Made by a program: the position numbers and the translations under genes. Below are positions 1-13,600 of a stretch of DNA of 64,000 nt, one piece after another. Within the stretch, counting starts at the first letter, position 1. Every line of letters starts with the position of its first letter. Origin of the DNA: Turbatrix aceti (taxonomy: Eukaryota > Nematoda > Chromadorea > Rhabditida > Panagrolaimidae); assembly GCA_963969345.1 (NCBI GenBank), contig OZ017769.1, positions 2,609,600 to 2,673,599 on the forward strand, given 5' to 3'. The notes below the pieces were generated by a model that did not search any database, was not told the origin of the DNA, and was given only the letters and a program-made list of their open reading frames with translations.

Positions 1-1416
1 TGGCCAGGCTGAAGACTATTGATATGACTCCGCCTACTTGAGGGCCGAGGGCCCGGGATACGATGTAGTAGAGGCCTCCTTTGCGGGTTTTGCCGTTGGA
101 GCAGATGCCGGTTAATGAAAGTGCCGTAATGCTGATGATGAACGTCGAGAACAGCACGATTCCAATCCCGCCGAGGATGCCAGCATGGCCGGCAACGGTA
201 CCCATTCTCATGTACAGTATTGTGCCGACGATGTTTGTAAATGCTGGCACATAAACTCCAGAGAGCCAGGTTAGGTATTTTTGTGGTTTTTGTTCATGCT
301 TGAAATGCAGCTGTTCAATGTTGCTGCTCATTCGCCTAACTTCTGGCCTGCTCATGCCTTGGGCATCTGAATGGCTTCTTTCCTGTAATCAAAGTTGATT
401 GAAGGAAAATTCAAAAAAAAAGAAAAAACCCCGTATGCATGAAAATTTGAAAACAATGTTTTGTGTGTCATTGAATTCGAAGAAAACAATAAGAGTTCCT
501 GGCTTGTTGACAGGTTTGGAATGAACGGTATTAGAAAATCGAAACATTCAACGCAAAAACAGGAAAACAAAAGATTTTTTTGGCAAAGTAGAAAAATTAC
601 ATTTGAATATTTTTTTGACAGGAAAAAAATGTTTATTACGTAAAAAAATATTTTACGCGCCAAAAAATTGATTCAACAAAAGTTAAAAAAATTAAAAACA
701 GAAATTTTTAGTCAGCATTAATTTTTTAAAATTTTAAGCTTTCATGCACACATTTTGTTTTTTTTTTATTTTTTAAAATTTCATACACAACATCTCAAAA
801 ACTCACCAACGGATCCTGATAATCACCTTTCTTGACCGCCAACGCGCCGTGCATAAGTTCCGGCAACGTAGGTCTCTGGTACTTCTGAATTGTCATGTTG
901 TACATATCAATGTTCGGAGGCTGCTCCAGGGACATGTATGGATCCCACTGGCTGTGCAGAGTGCTTTCGTACGAAACAGAAGCCGAGCGATTTGTCTAAA
1001 TCCAATAAATTTAAAACTTGAAAACATTGAATTTAAATAAAGCTTACGTGAATGGTATCACATGCAATTTCATCCTCAACAATCGTAGGCATGCTTTTGT
1101 ACCACGGAGGCAGATCATGACCCTCTGGCACAGGTGAAGTCTGACTTGGTGGAGGAGAATCAGGTAAATCAGGTATAGGTACCTGAAGTTGGACGGATTT
1201 TCTGGGATCCATGGACATTGTCAGTGGTTCATCAGAATCCGAAGAAGAGGGGGTTTCTGATGCCTCAGACACCATTGATGCCGTGGATTCAGAAGACGTC
1301 GTCGGGCCGTTGTCATTTGTTGGATCGCACAACGGCGCATTGGATTTGATTTCTCCGAGTTCGACGGCATCGACAGGATCAGGAGAGGTCGAAGGCTTCG
1401 GCGAGGTTTCAACCAT
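1..1416 (-). CDS. SLC12-family cation-chloride cotransporter, 5' part (runs off left edge)
   Basis: Three exons read on the minus strand: 1416-1048 (123 codons), 995-807 (63 codons) and 382 to the window edge. The first two exons end in phase 0; donors are GTAAGC and GTGAGT, acceptors TTTAG and TTACAG. The start is the ATG at 1416. Residues 1-186 form a Ser/Pro/acid-rich cytoplasmic N-terminus. The third exon holds the first membrane segments: WLSGVYVPAFTNIVGTILYM and then a Gly-rich helix with GHAGILGGIG, followed by ICSNGKTRKGGLYYIVSRAL and GPQVGG. These match the SLC12 (KCC/NKCC) signature of a first helix, a T/A-x-S/C-NG turn and GG-x-YY-x-I/V-SR-x-LGP. Members move K+ and/or Na+ with Cl- across the plasma membrane for volume and chloride control. 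KCC against NKCC or another SLC12 branch cannot be settled from this fragment. Confidence 0.88.
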
Positions 1417-2727
1417 CACTGAGGAAGGCAGGCACCGGAATCAACAGGTATACGTACAGGTAGTATGACACTTCCTCTCAAAAAAATGGGAGGGTACATA
1501 GACCTGGGAATGGAATCGGGAGGCGTGTCACAAATCCCTTTTTTTTGCTCCACGTGAAACCAGTCTGCGATGCGGAACAATCGAAGAATAGAAGAATGCA
1601 GAAAAATACCTGTGAACAAAAAAAGGAGATGATGTGGGACGAATTCTGTTAAGAAACAAGAACACAAAAAATATCGCGCACACAACACTCTTCGTCCAGG
1701 TAGGTTGCTATCAGTTTCACCACCACCGAGCCTGTTTTTGTCTATCGTCAACGATCGCGATCGTAAAACAATCACGACTGCAGACCTGACCTGTGACGCG
1801 TGTACAGGGTACAAGCTGGATCCGTGCCAAGGCGTGCCGAGACACAAACACACGCTACAGTAATACAAACCAAAAATACATACATACGCGAATGATTTTC
1901 GAAAAACAAAATAACTGATTTTTCATAGAACAGTACAAAAATTTGAACAATTGCACCCAACAATGAATGAGCGTTTTCTTTTCTTCCTTTTGCGTAGGGC
2001 AGGTAGGTAGGTAGGTAGTTAGGCTGGAAACGCCCACTCAGTCCACGCACAAGTTTGACAAATTAATTGCGTATGTGTGTGTGTTGTTGTTATCAAATTC
2101 TCAAATGCTATCAATTGCGGATGCAGTTGTGGTCGTCGTCATTGTGATTAGTGGTTTGAGATGTTTCCCCGATTTTTTGATGAAACATCGTTATCAGCAA
2201 AATATGGTGTCTGTCTATTTATCTTTGCTGATAAATATGACATGTCCATGCACATTATCACAAATTTAGTCAATTGTTTTTATCGCTGCCAAACAAACGT
2301 TATCTATCGCTTAATTGGGTTTACGGTCTCTATCGAAGTAGTGTGTATTTATATAGCGCGCGATCGATCGTAAACTCAATTTTAGATATACTCCTGTTAC
2401 ACGTGAAAGTCATGAAGTATCGGTTATGCCTCGCTTTTTTTTGTTACTGCTTTTTGATTTTCCCGATTTTATGGGCTTCAGTGGACAAAAATGGAAATGA
2501 GTCTATAAATAATGCGTAAATAAGCTATAAATTGGTTTTTGTTGTACTCTGAACTGATTTGTTTTGCATTAATGGCAATTGTTGGTCTCGACATGAAAAA
2601 AATGATAATAAGTTGGTTTCGATGCGAAAAAACAACAACCTGGGTCCTAAAAAGAAATCAGTTGCTCTTGACACGAAAATACAATATGATGTTGGTCTTG
2701 GCACGAAAAATGAGTTTACGCGTAACA
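1417..2727. other. Upstream region of the SLC12 gene
   Basis: No convincing coding exon. It should contain the SLC12 promoter and 5' UTR. A short GTAG microsatellite lies near 2003-2020. Open frames here lack domain resemblance and splice context. Confidence 0.5.
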
Positions 2728-3222
2728 GTCTTGAACAGTGTTGTCGGGTTCGGAAATTTTTCGGGTAACCCGACCCGAAATTGAACCCGAAAATTTTATA
2801 TAATCCGCCACAGGCAAAAAATCGCGTTTGGTAACAAAACAAGAAAATAATTGATTTAATATTGTGCAAGCAGCACGGTCGCCGCCTTGTGCATCGCGGG
2901 CACCAGATGATTCAGGTAGATGCGTCCCATATATTCTACGACGCAAAACGCAAACAAATGCTTCCACCATGTGCCGTCAACACACCTGAGGGGTCAATTG
3001 ACGCCGCTGTTCGGCAGCGCGCGAGTTGTTTGGCTTCCCTAACTTAGCCACGACGACGTTGATTGACAGCATACCCGGAGAGTTCATCGGCAGAGCATTC
3101 GCTTTATGTTCGCGGTCGCGGTAGAATCCATAGCGCTGATTGACAGCACACCATTTTCCAGAGACAACGGCCAAAGTGTTGTCGGGTTTCGGGTCGGGTA
3201 ACCCGACAACACTGGTCTTGAA
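2728..3222. mobile_element. hAT-type MITE with 8-bp target duplication
   Basis: The element proper is 2736-3214 (479 bp). Its ends are inverted repeats starting CAGTGTTGTCGGGTT, matching the CAGTG-type termini of hAT elements. It is flanked by a perfect 8-bp direct repeat GTCTTGAA (2728-2735 and 3215-3222), the target-site length typical of hAT. The subterminal parts are runs of GGGTCGGGTAACCCGAC-like palindromes. No transposase is encoded, so it is non-autonomous. A related element is at 42025-42341. Confidence 0.85.
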
Positions 3223-4629
3223 ACGAAAATTCTAACATAACCTTTGGTTTGTAAACTTGTTTATTCGTTCTGTCTTGTTTTGAATCTAACATCTTGCAGA
3301 TTACGGTAGAGGGTATCATTCAAGGTCAAAAAACATTTGATCCATTTCAACATTTTTTATACATTTCAGAATTTTCAAACACCTGGTTTGGATCAAAAAA
3401 GCCTCAATAAAAGATGAATTTTTAATCTGCTTTTGCCGGAAACGACCCCCGCAAATCTGTAAAACTGACATCAATAAAAGGATCCAATCCTTTGCACCTG
3501 AATACTCTCCTTTGTTATCCAGCACGTGAAAAAAACACAATCTTGGATTAAGTCGATTGCGATGCGTCGAGGTCGTCGACCATTTACCTTTTGTATGTGT
3601 TTTTCAGAACCCCGGTCGATCACCCCGGAAATGATGGAGTGAGGGTACTACGCTGGATGCACTGTCAATCTTTGGTTCACGTACGCAACAGCACCGGAGG
3701 GACGGACGCCACGAGCGCGTAGCGTAGCGTAACTTTTGAGAATCGGGGGATTTGAATAATTTAATCACCAAACGAAAAAAAGCATGTTAAAAAATTGTGA
3801 TTGCGTTCGGAGGAAAACCCTGGGAATTTCTAATTCGGTTTTTGAAAAACAATCAAGTCCAGAGATTCTGAACCAATAAATATTAATTTCAGAAATTTTA
3901 TTGATTTCAGAAATTTTTTTAATTGCATTTAAAATTGTTTTTTTAACATACAAAATTTTTACGTTACAAAAAATTTATATAATTTTTTATAAAAAATATG
4001 TTAGAAAATGATATAAATTTTTTAATAATTCACATAAACTTTTTTTTTCAAATTCTATTATTTTTTTTCTTTTGAATGAATGAATAAAATTTTGAAAAAA
4101 AATTATTTAAAATTTTGAAAAAAAATGTATTCAAAATTTAGAAACAGATTTTATTTACCAAAAGATTTTTTTCATTTCAAAATCATTCATCGTAAAATTT
4201 TAAAAAATAAAAAATTTAATTTCAAAATTCTACCTGAATCAAAAAATTTCATGCAAATTTTCTGAAAATTTCCCAAGTTCCCAAAAAACGTTCTTCCAGC
4301 CAAAAAAAATCCGTAATTTATTGCACGGTATATTCACACACACACATTTCAACTTGACAACCGTGCCATAATAAAAGTAAAAATGATAAAGGTACATCTT
4401 TATATCCCCTCTGGTGTCGTCATGGGATAAATTGGCTCGGGGGTGGGGCAGAGTATAAAACATTGTTACAAAAGAATTCAAAAGGAGTTCGGGGCCAGCG
4501 TTAGACGACAGGATGCATCATGGTTACGGTATCATACAAAAGGATTGACCAATCAATCAATCCATCAAAGAAGGGGCAAGGTGAGGGCGCGAACGCGAGC
4601 GCGAATTGAGTTGAGTAGGGTTATTCATG
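3223..4629. other. Intergenic region between SLC12 and MPRIP genes
   Basis: Very AT-rich, with poly-A/T runs at 3890-4260 and no convincing exon. It contains the 3' flank of the MPRIP homologue. Confidence 0.5.
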
Positions 4630-7600
4630 TCAGAAGAAGGAGTTATACTCGGCGACGCGTTCGAAGAACTTCCTTCTCTCGGCAACAGGGATGGCTGGGA
4701 GGCGGGGCGCGTCATCCATCATCGCCATGCCATCGCTGCCACCCAGCAGCGAGGCGTTGTTACCCGTTTGCGTAGTATTAGGCGATCCTCGATGGCTGTT
4801 GCTCGCGGCGAGGAGTTCAGACATGACCGGGATGACGGGATTGCTGTGGTAGCGCTGGTCATGCCGTCGTGAGTGTGGTAGACGTGACTGGCCGACAGCA
4901 GGTGGTCGAAAGTGAACGGCCGCTATAGAGAGTCCGGCTGCCGTTGTTGTTTGGCCCGTAGCGCCGGGTCGAGGTGGGGGTTGCGGTTGCTGTTGTTGCG
5001 GGGTCGCCTCCAATGTTGACGACGCTGGTGGACGAGCCGGTGGAGAGGGAGTCTGCGGCTGGGGGTCGGCTTCGCGACCGACGGTGGTGCTGGGTCCTAA
5101 AACGGGCAAGAAAAGGGTAGGAGCGTCCCTCGATAAACCAAAAAGCTGGTTGGGTGCATCAAACAAAAGAAATCGTGCAGGTGGACGTGAGAGGCGTGCA
5201 TGAGTTCGAAATTGTTTGTTTGTTTGTATGGCACATGTTAGCGCACTGTCACCCCTTTTTTTACGCCAGGGAGCAACAATTCAGTCAATCCTTACCGTCG
5301 CGAGATGTCGACGAAGTCTGCAAAGTTTAGTCATTTTTAAAAATGCATAAAAAACACAAGAATCAGCCAGTTCCCGCCAAATTCGAGACAACAAAACAAT
5401 CTCCAAAAAAGCTTGGTTATGTTTTTTTTTTCAAAAATGTCACTTTTTTTGGGTTATAAAACAAAAAATAAAATCGTTAAAAATTATGTTTTTTTTGTTA
5501 TTTTTTAGTCAACAAAATGTTTTTTTAAATATTGTAACTATTTTTTTTGTCGTGCAAGAAAAAAAGAAGAGTTAGGTGTGTCGTGTTGTTGCCTGATTTT
5601 TTTTCTTCTTCATTTGGCATGAGAAAAAGCGAGTTGTTGTGAAGAAGAGTGAACGAACTTACCAGATGGCTCAATGTCAAGCTTGCGTTCGAGAGAGGTG
5701 ACTCGAAGCTTCAGTTCATCGATGACGACGTCCTTCTGACGAAGTTCGCGTTGCAGTCTGCGATTTTGAAGTTCCAGTTCCCTGCAAAAATTTTTATTAT
5801 TTAAAAATAAAAATACTAAAACGTTGTTTGTTTGTTTGCGTGATCGTAAAAAAATTATATTCCATGCTCCTGTCTGCTACGTGATTTTTCAGAGTCAAAT
5901 TGGCCCCGAGCGTTACACCAAAAAAAACATACGACAACATGAGCCTAACAAGACGCAACACAAGACGTCTGCGTCTGCAAATCGGGGGTTTTCTCCCCAA
6001 AAGTAGAATATGACGTCACGTTCAGTCCTGATCTTGTATGTAGTCTGACTTCCCCCAACTAACTCTACCATCTAAAACAACATTGTCTACCCCAAAAAAA
6101 CTGCCATAAATCAATCAATCACCGCTCAAACACCAAAAAACCCAAAAAAAATTCTAGAAAAAAACCCCCAAAAAAACAACTGACTTCTTCTCCGATTGAT
6201 TTTCCTTATCGACCATGAGGGACTGCATCTTCTCATCAAGTTGAGAATTCTCGAGGCACTTTGCCGAGTACATGGCAGAGAGATTTGTGAGCTCCGACGT
6301 GATTTGGTCGATGACCTTGGATTGCCGGTCGGAGGACGACGAAGACACCGCTTGGCTCGCAGATTCCCTTCTGAGCTTGTCGACGGTCTGCTGGAGTTCT
6401 TCTTCGTGCGCGCGTCGAACAGCGTCCAGCGCGAGTCGGGTCGCGTTTTTCTCATCTTCGAGTTCGGATTCGTGCTCAGTTTTCAGTCTCGCGAGATCAA
6501 CTTCAAACTGTGCCTTGAGTTCGGCAATCGTCTCTTCAAACGTCGATTTGACAGCCGCGATTCTTTGTTCCGTGGAAGCGTGAATCGTCTGTAGCTCTTC
6601 CTGAAGCCTTCTACGCCCGGTTTCTTCGTGTTCAACGCGTTCGCGGAGAACCCGAATTTCTCGTTCGTAGTCGCCCCGGAGCGCGTCCATTTCTTCGTTG
6701 TGCGCGATGTGGCTTTCGTCGAGTTCGCCTTCGAGTTGTCGGATTTCGACGAGGAAGTCCTCCGAAGTTGGCTCGTCAACTTCGGTCATCGTCGTCGCGT
6801 CGACAGAAGCCGATCGTCGAGCGCAAGTGTCGTCGACCATGCCTCCAAGACGATCGTAGGCGGCTACTACGTCGAGGAAGACGCTCTCCAGCCTCGAGAC
6901 AGCGACACCGGATCGACCGTGGCAATCGATGCTCGCGGTAGTGCGTACGAGACGATCTACCGTGGGTCGGAGAGAGCCTACTGCGCCGGATGAGGTGGCG
7001 TGGAGGATTTTGGAGAGGACGCCGACCTGGACTTTGAGCAGGGAAACTAGGCGCTCGCCGATTTCGTCATTCCTAAAAAAATTAAAAAAATGAAAACATG
7101 TTTTTTTTGGGCAAAAATGTAACAAATACGCCCTAGGACCGATTTTATAAAAAAAATTCTGTGCTCCATCGTAAAATTTTTTTTCCAAATTTTTGAAAAT
7201 GTTTAAAATTAGGCCCAAAAAACGTTTTTTTTTATAGAACTCATTTTTGATTTCCAAAACCCACCAATAAAAATATGACAAAAAATCAAAAAAATTACTT
7301 TTAGATCCTTTTTTCAAATTTTAAAAACAAATGAAATTCGACAAAAAAATTCACCCCAACCCCATTTTCTGCTCCGATTCAAAAAAACTCACAGCACGCT
7401 GCCAGTATCGCTGCTGTTGGAGCTCTTCCTGCTGTAATCGACAGGCGGAGACGGCGGCTTCTTCTGCTGTCCGTTCTCGTCCTGGCACTTTCTTCTGAGC
7501 TGATTCATCTCCTCCTGGCACTTGATTACGTCTGCTTCTGCTGTTGTCAGGCATTCCCTCAGCTTGACGAGTTGTTCTGGCTGAAAAAAAACAACTTGTT

Positions 7601-10600
7601 TTTCAGTCATTCATCGATTATTATGAAAATTCTGTGAACCAACCCAAATTTTTCTAAAAATAAAAAACAGGACTTCAAAGAGCCAATAGAGTCCTAAGAA
7701 TTGTAAGAACATTTTTTCGACTCAACAACAGAGCGAATCAAGCGGTCAGACTGACTACAGAGAGGCCGAGGCAATCATCGACGCAGAAAAGCGAGCGTTC
7801 CGTTTGGCCCGTGCCTCCCAGGTCTGGTCTGCGTAAAGTCAGTCAACCCAATCGATACGATGTGAATCATCTGTCGTTGGTTCGATCGCGGCTCAAAAAT
7901 TAATTTTGGCTGTCAGGGCATAAAATGGGTCGAAAAAACGGCTGCTTTCAATAAAAATGTTTTCGCAAAAAATCGTAAAAATTTCTTTTTTTTCTGTAAC
8001 TTTTATAATAATTCAGCAATAAAAAAAAATCATGAAAGCAAAAAACTAAAAAAATGTGGCGAGCATAAATTTTTAGTTTTCTCATTTTTCTCAGAAATCC
8101 AATAAAAAAAATTATTTTTACGCATTTTTGCAATTTTTAAAGAAATTAAAATTCAGCAATAAAGAAAATTCACGAGAGCAAAAAATAAAAAAAACATGGC
8201 CAAACCGAACTTTTAGATTTCTCATTTTTTTCCAAAAATCCTCCTTTAAAAATTTTTTTTTCACCCCAAATTTTTTTGCACCACCCAAAATCACCTTGCG
8301 TTGACTCACCTCGCTGCTCTGGAAGAGGTGTCTGAGTCGATCGTTTTCAGACTGCTTTTCCGTCAACAAGTCCTTCGTTTCATGGAGTTGTTCTCGCAGG
8401 AGTTGAACCTGTAAAACAAAAAATCTATTATCACCACCCTCCAATTTTTTTTTCTTCAAATGCCGGTGCCCTCCCCGGAAGACAATCAATCCGTTTCGTC
8501 GCCTCCTTCGTTGTTGACTCCTTCCTTCATCGTCGTTGACTCGACTCTTTCCTTATCATGCCACCAAGCCTAACCTCGCATGCATAAGACTTGGCGAGTG
8601 TCGGATAAACGTGATGGAAAAAGCATCGACACTTGATGGGTGGCGGTGGCTGTTGTTGCTGTTGTTTTGGTAGTGGTGGTGGTTGTGGTGAGGTCATTCC
8701 TGAGCGAATGGTTTGGATTTTGGGAGAAGAATAGCCACTACTAATACTACTGCTACTGCTATCACTATGATTCTGGTGATGATGATGACTGGTCGCCAGG
8801 GAAGAGGAGGGAGGCGGTTGACTCGAGCATCTTTCAACCATGACTAATCTACTACGTTTTTCACAATCAATAACATTTTTTTTTTCATTATCGACACAGA
8901 CACAAAAAAGCTTCACGCTCTGTTTTTTTTTTGGAAAATAAAACACTAACATAACAATTTTTTTTGCCCCCAGGAAAAGTACAACCAAACAAAGCAAGCA
9001 CGATAATAAAAGTCGTCGTGCTGCGTCAAATCCACCATCCTCGTCGTCGACTGACAACGACTGTAAAAAAAAGGACAGATCCAAACACTAAAAGTCGGAT
9101 TATCTCAGCGGGATGGATGCGTAAAGGTTCCCCTAGCTCATCAGGCAGTCGTCGCCAGTCAGCGAGGATTCCTCGAAACCACGTGGATGCATTCGGTCGG
9201 TGATGACTGACGTGAACGGAGCAGAAAAGAGAGGGATGAGTTGGTTATTATTACCTATCGTTTTCAATCACAACCGTGACGCTAACTTTAACCATTTCTA
9301 ATTCAAAATTAGTCAAATGAGTATTCAAAAAACCCTGAAAAAAATAAATTGAAAAATTTGACGTCCGGTTTTTCAAAAAATTTCTCGCTTCCAAAAAATT
9401 CTATTTTGACTAAAAAAAACTTTTTTTTCAAAAAACCGTCCAAAAAAATTATTTAAAAAAAATAAATTGGAAAATTGACGTTACTGTCTTTCAAAAATTT
9501 TGTCTTTCAAAAATTAAATTTAAATTTCAAAAAAACCGTGACGCTAACTTTAACCATTTCTAATTCAAAATTAGTCAAATGAGCATTCAAAAAAAAACCA
9601 TGAAAAAAATAAATTAAAAAGTTCGGTTCCTCTAAAAAATTTCTCACTTCTAAAAAATTATATTTTGACTCAAAAAAAAACGTTTTTTTCAAAAAGGATT
9701 CAAAACAAAAATAAATTGGAAAATCGACCTTACTGTCTTTCAAAAATTTTTTGTCTTTCAAAAAACCCGGAAATAATTTTCGTTAACTTCAACCACCATC
9801 AAAATCACCACGACCATCCAAAATGAAAGCATCTCTATCCCACCAAAAAATACTAATGCACGGATATTACACACGCATCGAATCGCCTGCGGACATCATT
9901 ATCGTCTTTTTTGTCGCCGATCCAGCAGATGTCCTCCCTTCTGCCACTCCCGCCGTCCCCTTAGGCATATACACATACGAAATAAATATTATTTAGCCCA
10001 GCTAGGCTAGGCGCTTGCTGCTTCGGACCCAACAGACCAATGAAAATTTTGCTTGATCGCTTCCTGCTGGTCCTATTCTCGTTTTTTTATTGTTTATCCT
10101 ACCCCATGCTGAATTATCTTGCAAAAAAAAGAACCGAGCCCCCTCATTCACTTCAGAAAACGAAAATGACCAACTCTTTGACAAGTTTTTCTGTTTTTTT
10201 CCAGATCAAATTACAACATCTGGAAGCCCAGTGGACAAAATAATCGCCTACCGCTAAAAATCTTACATCCTCCAAAAAATCTCAAATGAAATTCAAAAAA
10301 CAAAAAAAATATGGGGAACTTACCTCACCACAACCAATCCACAACTTTTCACTTCACCTTTTTTTTTCTCTGAATCCTGCACCTTCACCTGGACTTACCT
10401 GAGTTTCCAAAGTCTGAAGTCGATATTCCTGCGAATCTTCCTGCTGAAAAATCCCCGAATTAGCGAGTTTTCTCATCAACTGACCCTTCTGAGTGGTTTT
10501 GGACTCGGTGGAAGGGGTGGAAGCCCAGCGCCTCCAGACGTCCCTTCACTTTTCTTCGCCCCCGGCTGCGTTGGTTTTTTGTCGCTCGGAAAAACCCTTG

Positions 10601-13600
10601 GAAACCGCTTGACGGTACCATTCATCGCTGGAGGAAATCTCGAAGGTTCAAAGTGCACGGGAGTGCCGTTGACGCGTCTTAGAGAATCTGGTGATTTCGG
10701 CATCGGTTGTACGACTGCTGTGAGTTGCCTGAGCGCTGCAGCAGTGCAGTCTTCGGCGACAGATGACCGGTTCGATGCCGGAGAGGGCGGTCGCGGCGGT
10801 TCCTGTGGACGAAAGCGCCGCGTGTTGGCCGTGGAGAGGAACGTCATCATCCTTGTTTGTTTGGATGGATTGATGGGTGGTCGCTTCGCTCGATCGACAA
10901 AACCACTGGTGAGATAGGAGGAAGAGAAAAGAAGAATGAAGACGGGGTGGTCAAGCAAAATAAGAAAAAAAGGAATCCAGTCAGGCTGGATGGATGCAGA
11001 ATTCGACGGTCAGTCGTCGTTTTCGTCTTCGTCGTCGATGGTGGTGGCGGTGGCGATCAGATCAATCAGTCAGTCCTATTCAGCTGCCGGATTTCACAGG
11101 GTGGCAAGACCAATAACAACAATTTGTAATCCGGCAAGACTAACAGGTGGGGTTAAAAGCAACGAAAAAAAGTGTCCTATTCAATTTCAGCTGCGTCGTT
11201 GGTTGAAATGAGCCTTTTTCGTTCCGTTCGATTTTTACCGGAAAAAATGAGGAGCTTTTAAAAATCACTCTCGATCCATCAAAAAAATCATGAACGCGGA
11301 ACTATTCACAAATATCCGACAAAAATGCATTGAATTGAATTTTTCAATGACAAAAACCACCAAAAGCATTCTTTTACCAATTTCTAATTTTTCATTAGCA
11401 AAACAGAAGCAAAAAATCCATTATCACACGAAAACACGTTTCTCCCAAAAACCCTATTTTGGGTGGAAAAACGCAAAAAAGCAAGAAAAAAATAGCAGAA
11501 CTTGCAAAAACAGGTCAAAAATTGAGAAAAGCCGCAGAAAAAACAACACCGTGAAAAAAATGCTAACAGACAACGGAAGTGCACTGCTGCACCCATTTTT
11601 CATCCCTCACAAATCGTATAACATCAGTCTAATCCGTCTTGTCCAGGTCGGCGTAAAAACAACCGAAAGACATGAAACAAATTTTCTTAAACCAAAAAAT
11701 AACTTAAAATTCTTTTTTTTTTTAAATCCATCAATTCTATCGATAAATAAATCATTGGGATCGGCATTTCCCTAGTCTAATCTTTGTCATGCAGCCAGAG
11801 CATCCCTTTTTTTTCTCAAAGTCAAGCAAAAACATCTGGCATGCTTTGACTGCAGCAGCCAGGCTATGAAATATTTTTATGATTGTCAAATCGTAAACAA
11901 AGTATCTTCCCCTCTATTTTTCATGATTTTCTTGCAATTAAAATTTGTTTTTTTGGCCAATAAAAAATTGATTTCTCGTTATTTTTTAACGATCAACTGA
12001 CAAAATCAAAATCCATCGGATTTTTAATTTTAATTTTTACTTAACAAATTTGTTTCCGTGATCCAAATCAATTTCAAACCAAAAGATCAATCAAATTTTC
12101 TTCTTCTTCCAAAACATGGACCCGCGCTTGCTCAAAATTTTTCAACCCCCCAGGATAAATGCATAAAAAAGAGCAAAGCGAGGCAATAAATAATAAATAT
12201 CCATCTAAATCCGTCTTTTGCGCGCTGCCGATCTCTGTCGTAATCGACACCTATCCATTTTATTTACTATTTGCCCCGCGCCAGTCTGGTATGAAACCCG
12301 TTGAGCATCCATCATCACACACAAATCACCCAGCGAGCGAGCGAGCGAGCAAACAAGCCAAAAAAAGCAAAGAAAGGTGTCTTGTTTAGTTAAAATCAGA
12401 ATGAGAGAGGAATGAATGAATGTCAAAGGAAAAACGCATCCATTCATCCCTACATCCAAAAATGGGGTGACAAATAGCTAAACCTAAATTTTAATGACTA
12501 TTTTAACGATTTGATTTGACAAAGTCTAAAGCAAAACTAAATCAAGCGAGCGCAAATGTGTCTGCCGTAATTGATGGAGGATTTTTGCAAAAGTGCTTTT
12601 TTAACACGTTTTTCGTGACGCAATAATCGTCTCTTCTACCGATTTGCTGATTTTTCAGTCCAATTAGCAAAGCACGCAAAAGTTATGAAACAAACGCCAA
12701 TCAGAAAAGCAAGGTCCTTCGGCGCAACTCACATCAAAGCCCCCCTTGAAAAGGCAAGTTTTTGGAGTTTTACGCAAGGTTTTCCACTTCGACAAACCCA
12801 CAAAAAAAAGATTTGGCTAATTGAATCTACGAAAAAGGTCTTCTGCAAAAAAAAGCAAAAAAACAGAAAACCCATAAAATTAAAAATTTCCGTTTGGATC
12901 ATAAAATTCTGCATTCATGCTATTTTTTTGAAAAAAAACCAAACCTTTTTTTTGCCAAAGCTGGTTCCCATGAAAATTAAATATCCACGACCAACAAAAT
13001 ATTTTTTTCCAAGCCAAATTACCCGTCTCAGTAACGTCCAATTAAGCCTGTGAAAATCAAAGAAAAAAAAGCAAGAAGGAAGAAACAAGAAACAATCGTA
13101 AAACACAGAAAAGAGAAATCAAATCAACTTTCTTTTAATCAGGAGAAAAAAAACAACATCTGTCTGCAAAAAGGGCAAATTAAAGAAAAAGAAGAAGACA
13201 TGGATGACACGAAGACACGCAACAATGTAACATGAGCATGAGCCGGCTGGCAGAAGGAGACAGAAGAGTTCCATCAGTCCATCGAATCGACCGACGACTG
13301 CTGGCTCTGGCTGTCTCGATCGAAACACAATGAAACACCCCATCTTGTGCCCACATGACCCCCTCCCCTCTCCATGCCTGTGGGCAGGCAGATGAGATGA
13401 TTCCGCTAACAATTCAACCAACTTCTTTGTGAATGTAAAAAAAGTAACAAAACAACCCTCTTCTGTCATGTACCCAAAAAAACCGCATTCCAATCCCAAA
13501 AACAGTGCAAAATGCACAACTTGACAGTTTTTGACTGTGAATCCAACTAAAGAGTACCACTTGACATACTTACTTGTTTGTAGCTCTGCTAACTTTTTTT

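Noticed and set aside
6196..6993. Plus-strand frames of 103-132 codons
   Set aside because: They are antisense to the long coiled-coil exon of the MPRIP homologue and copy its codon structure.
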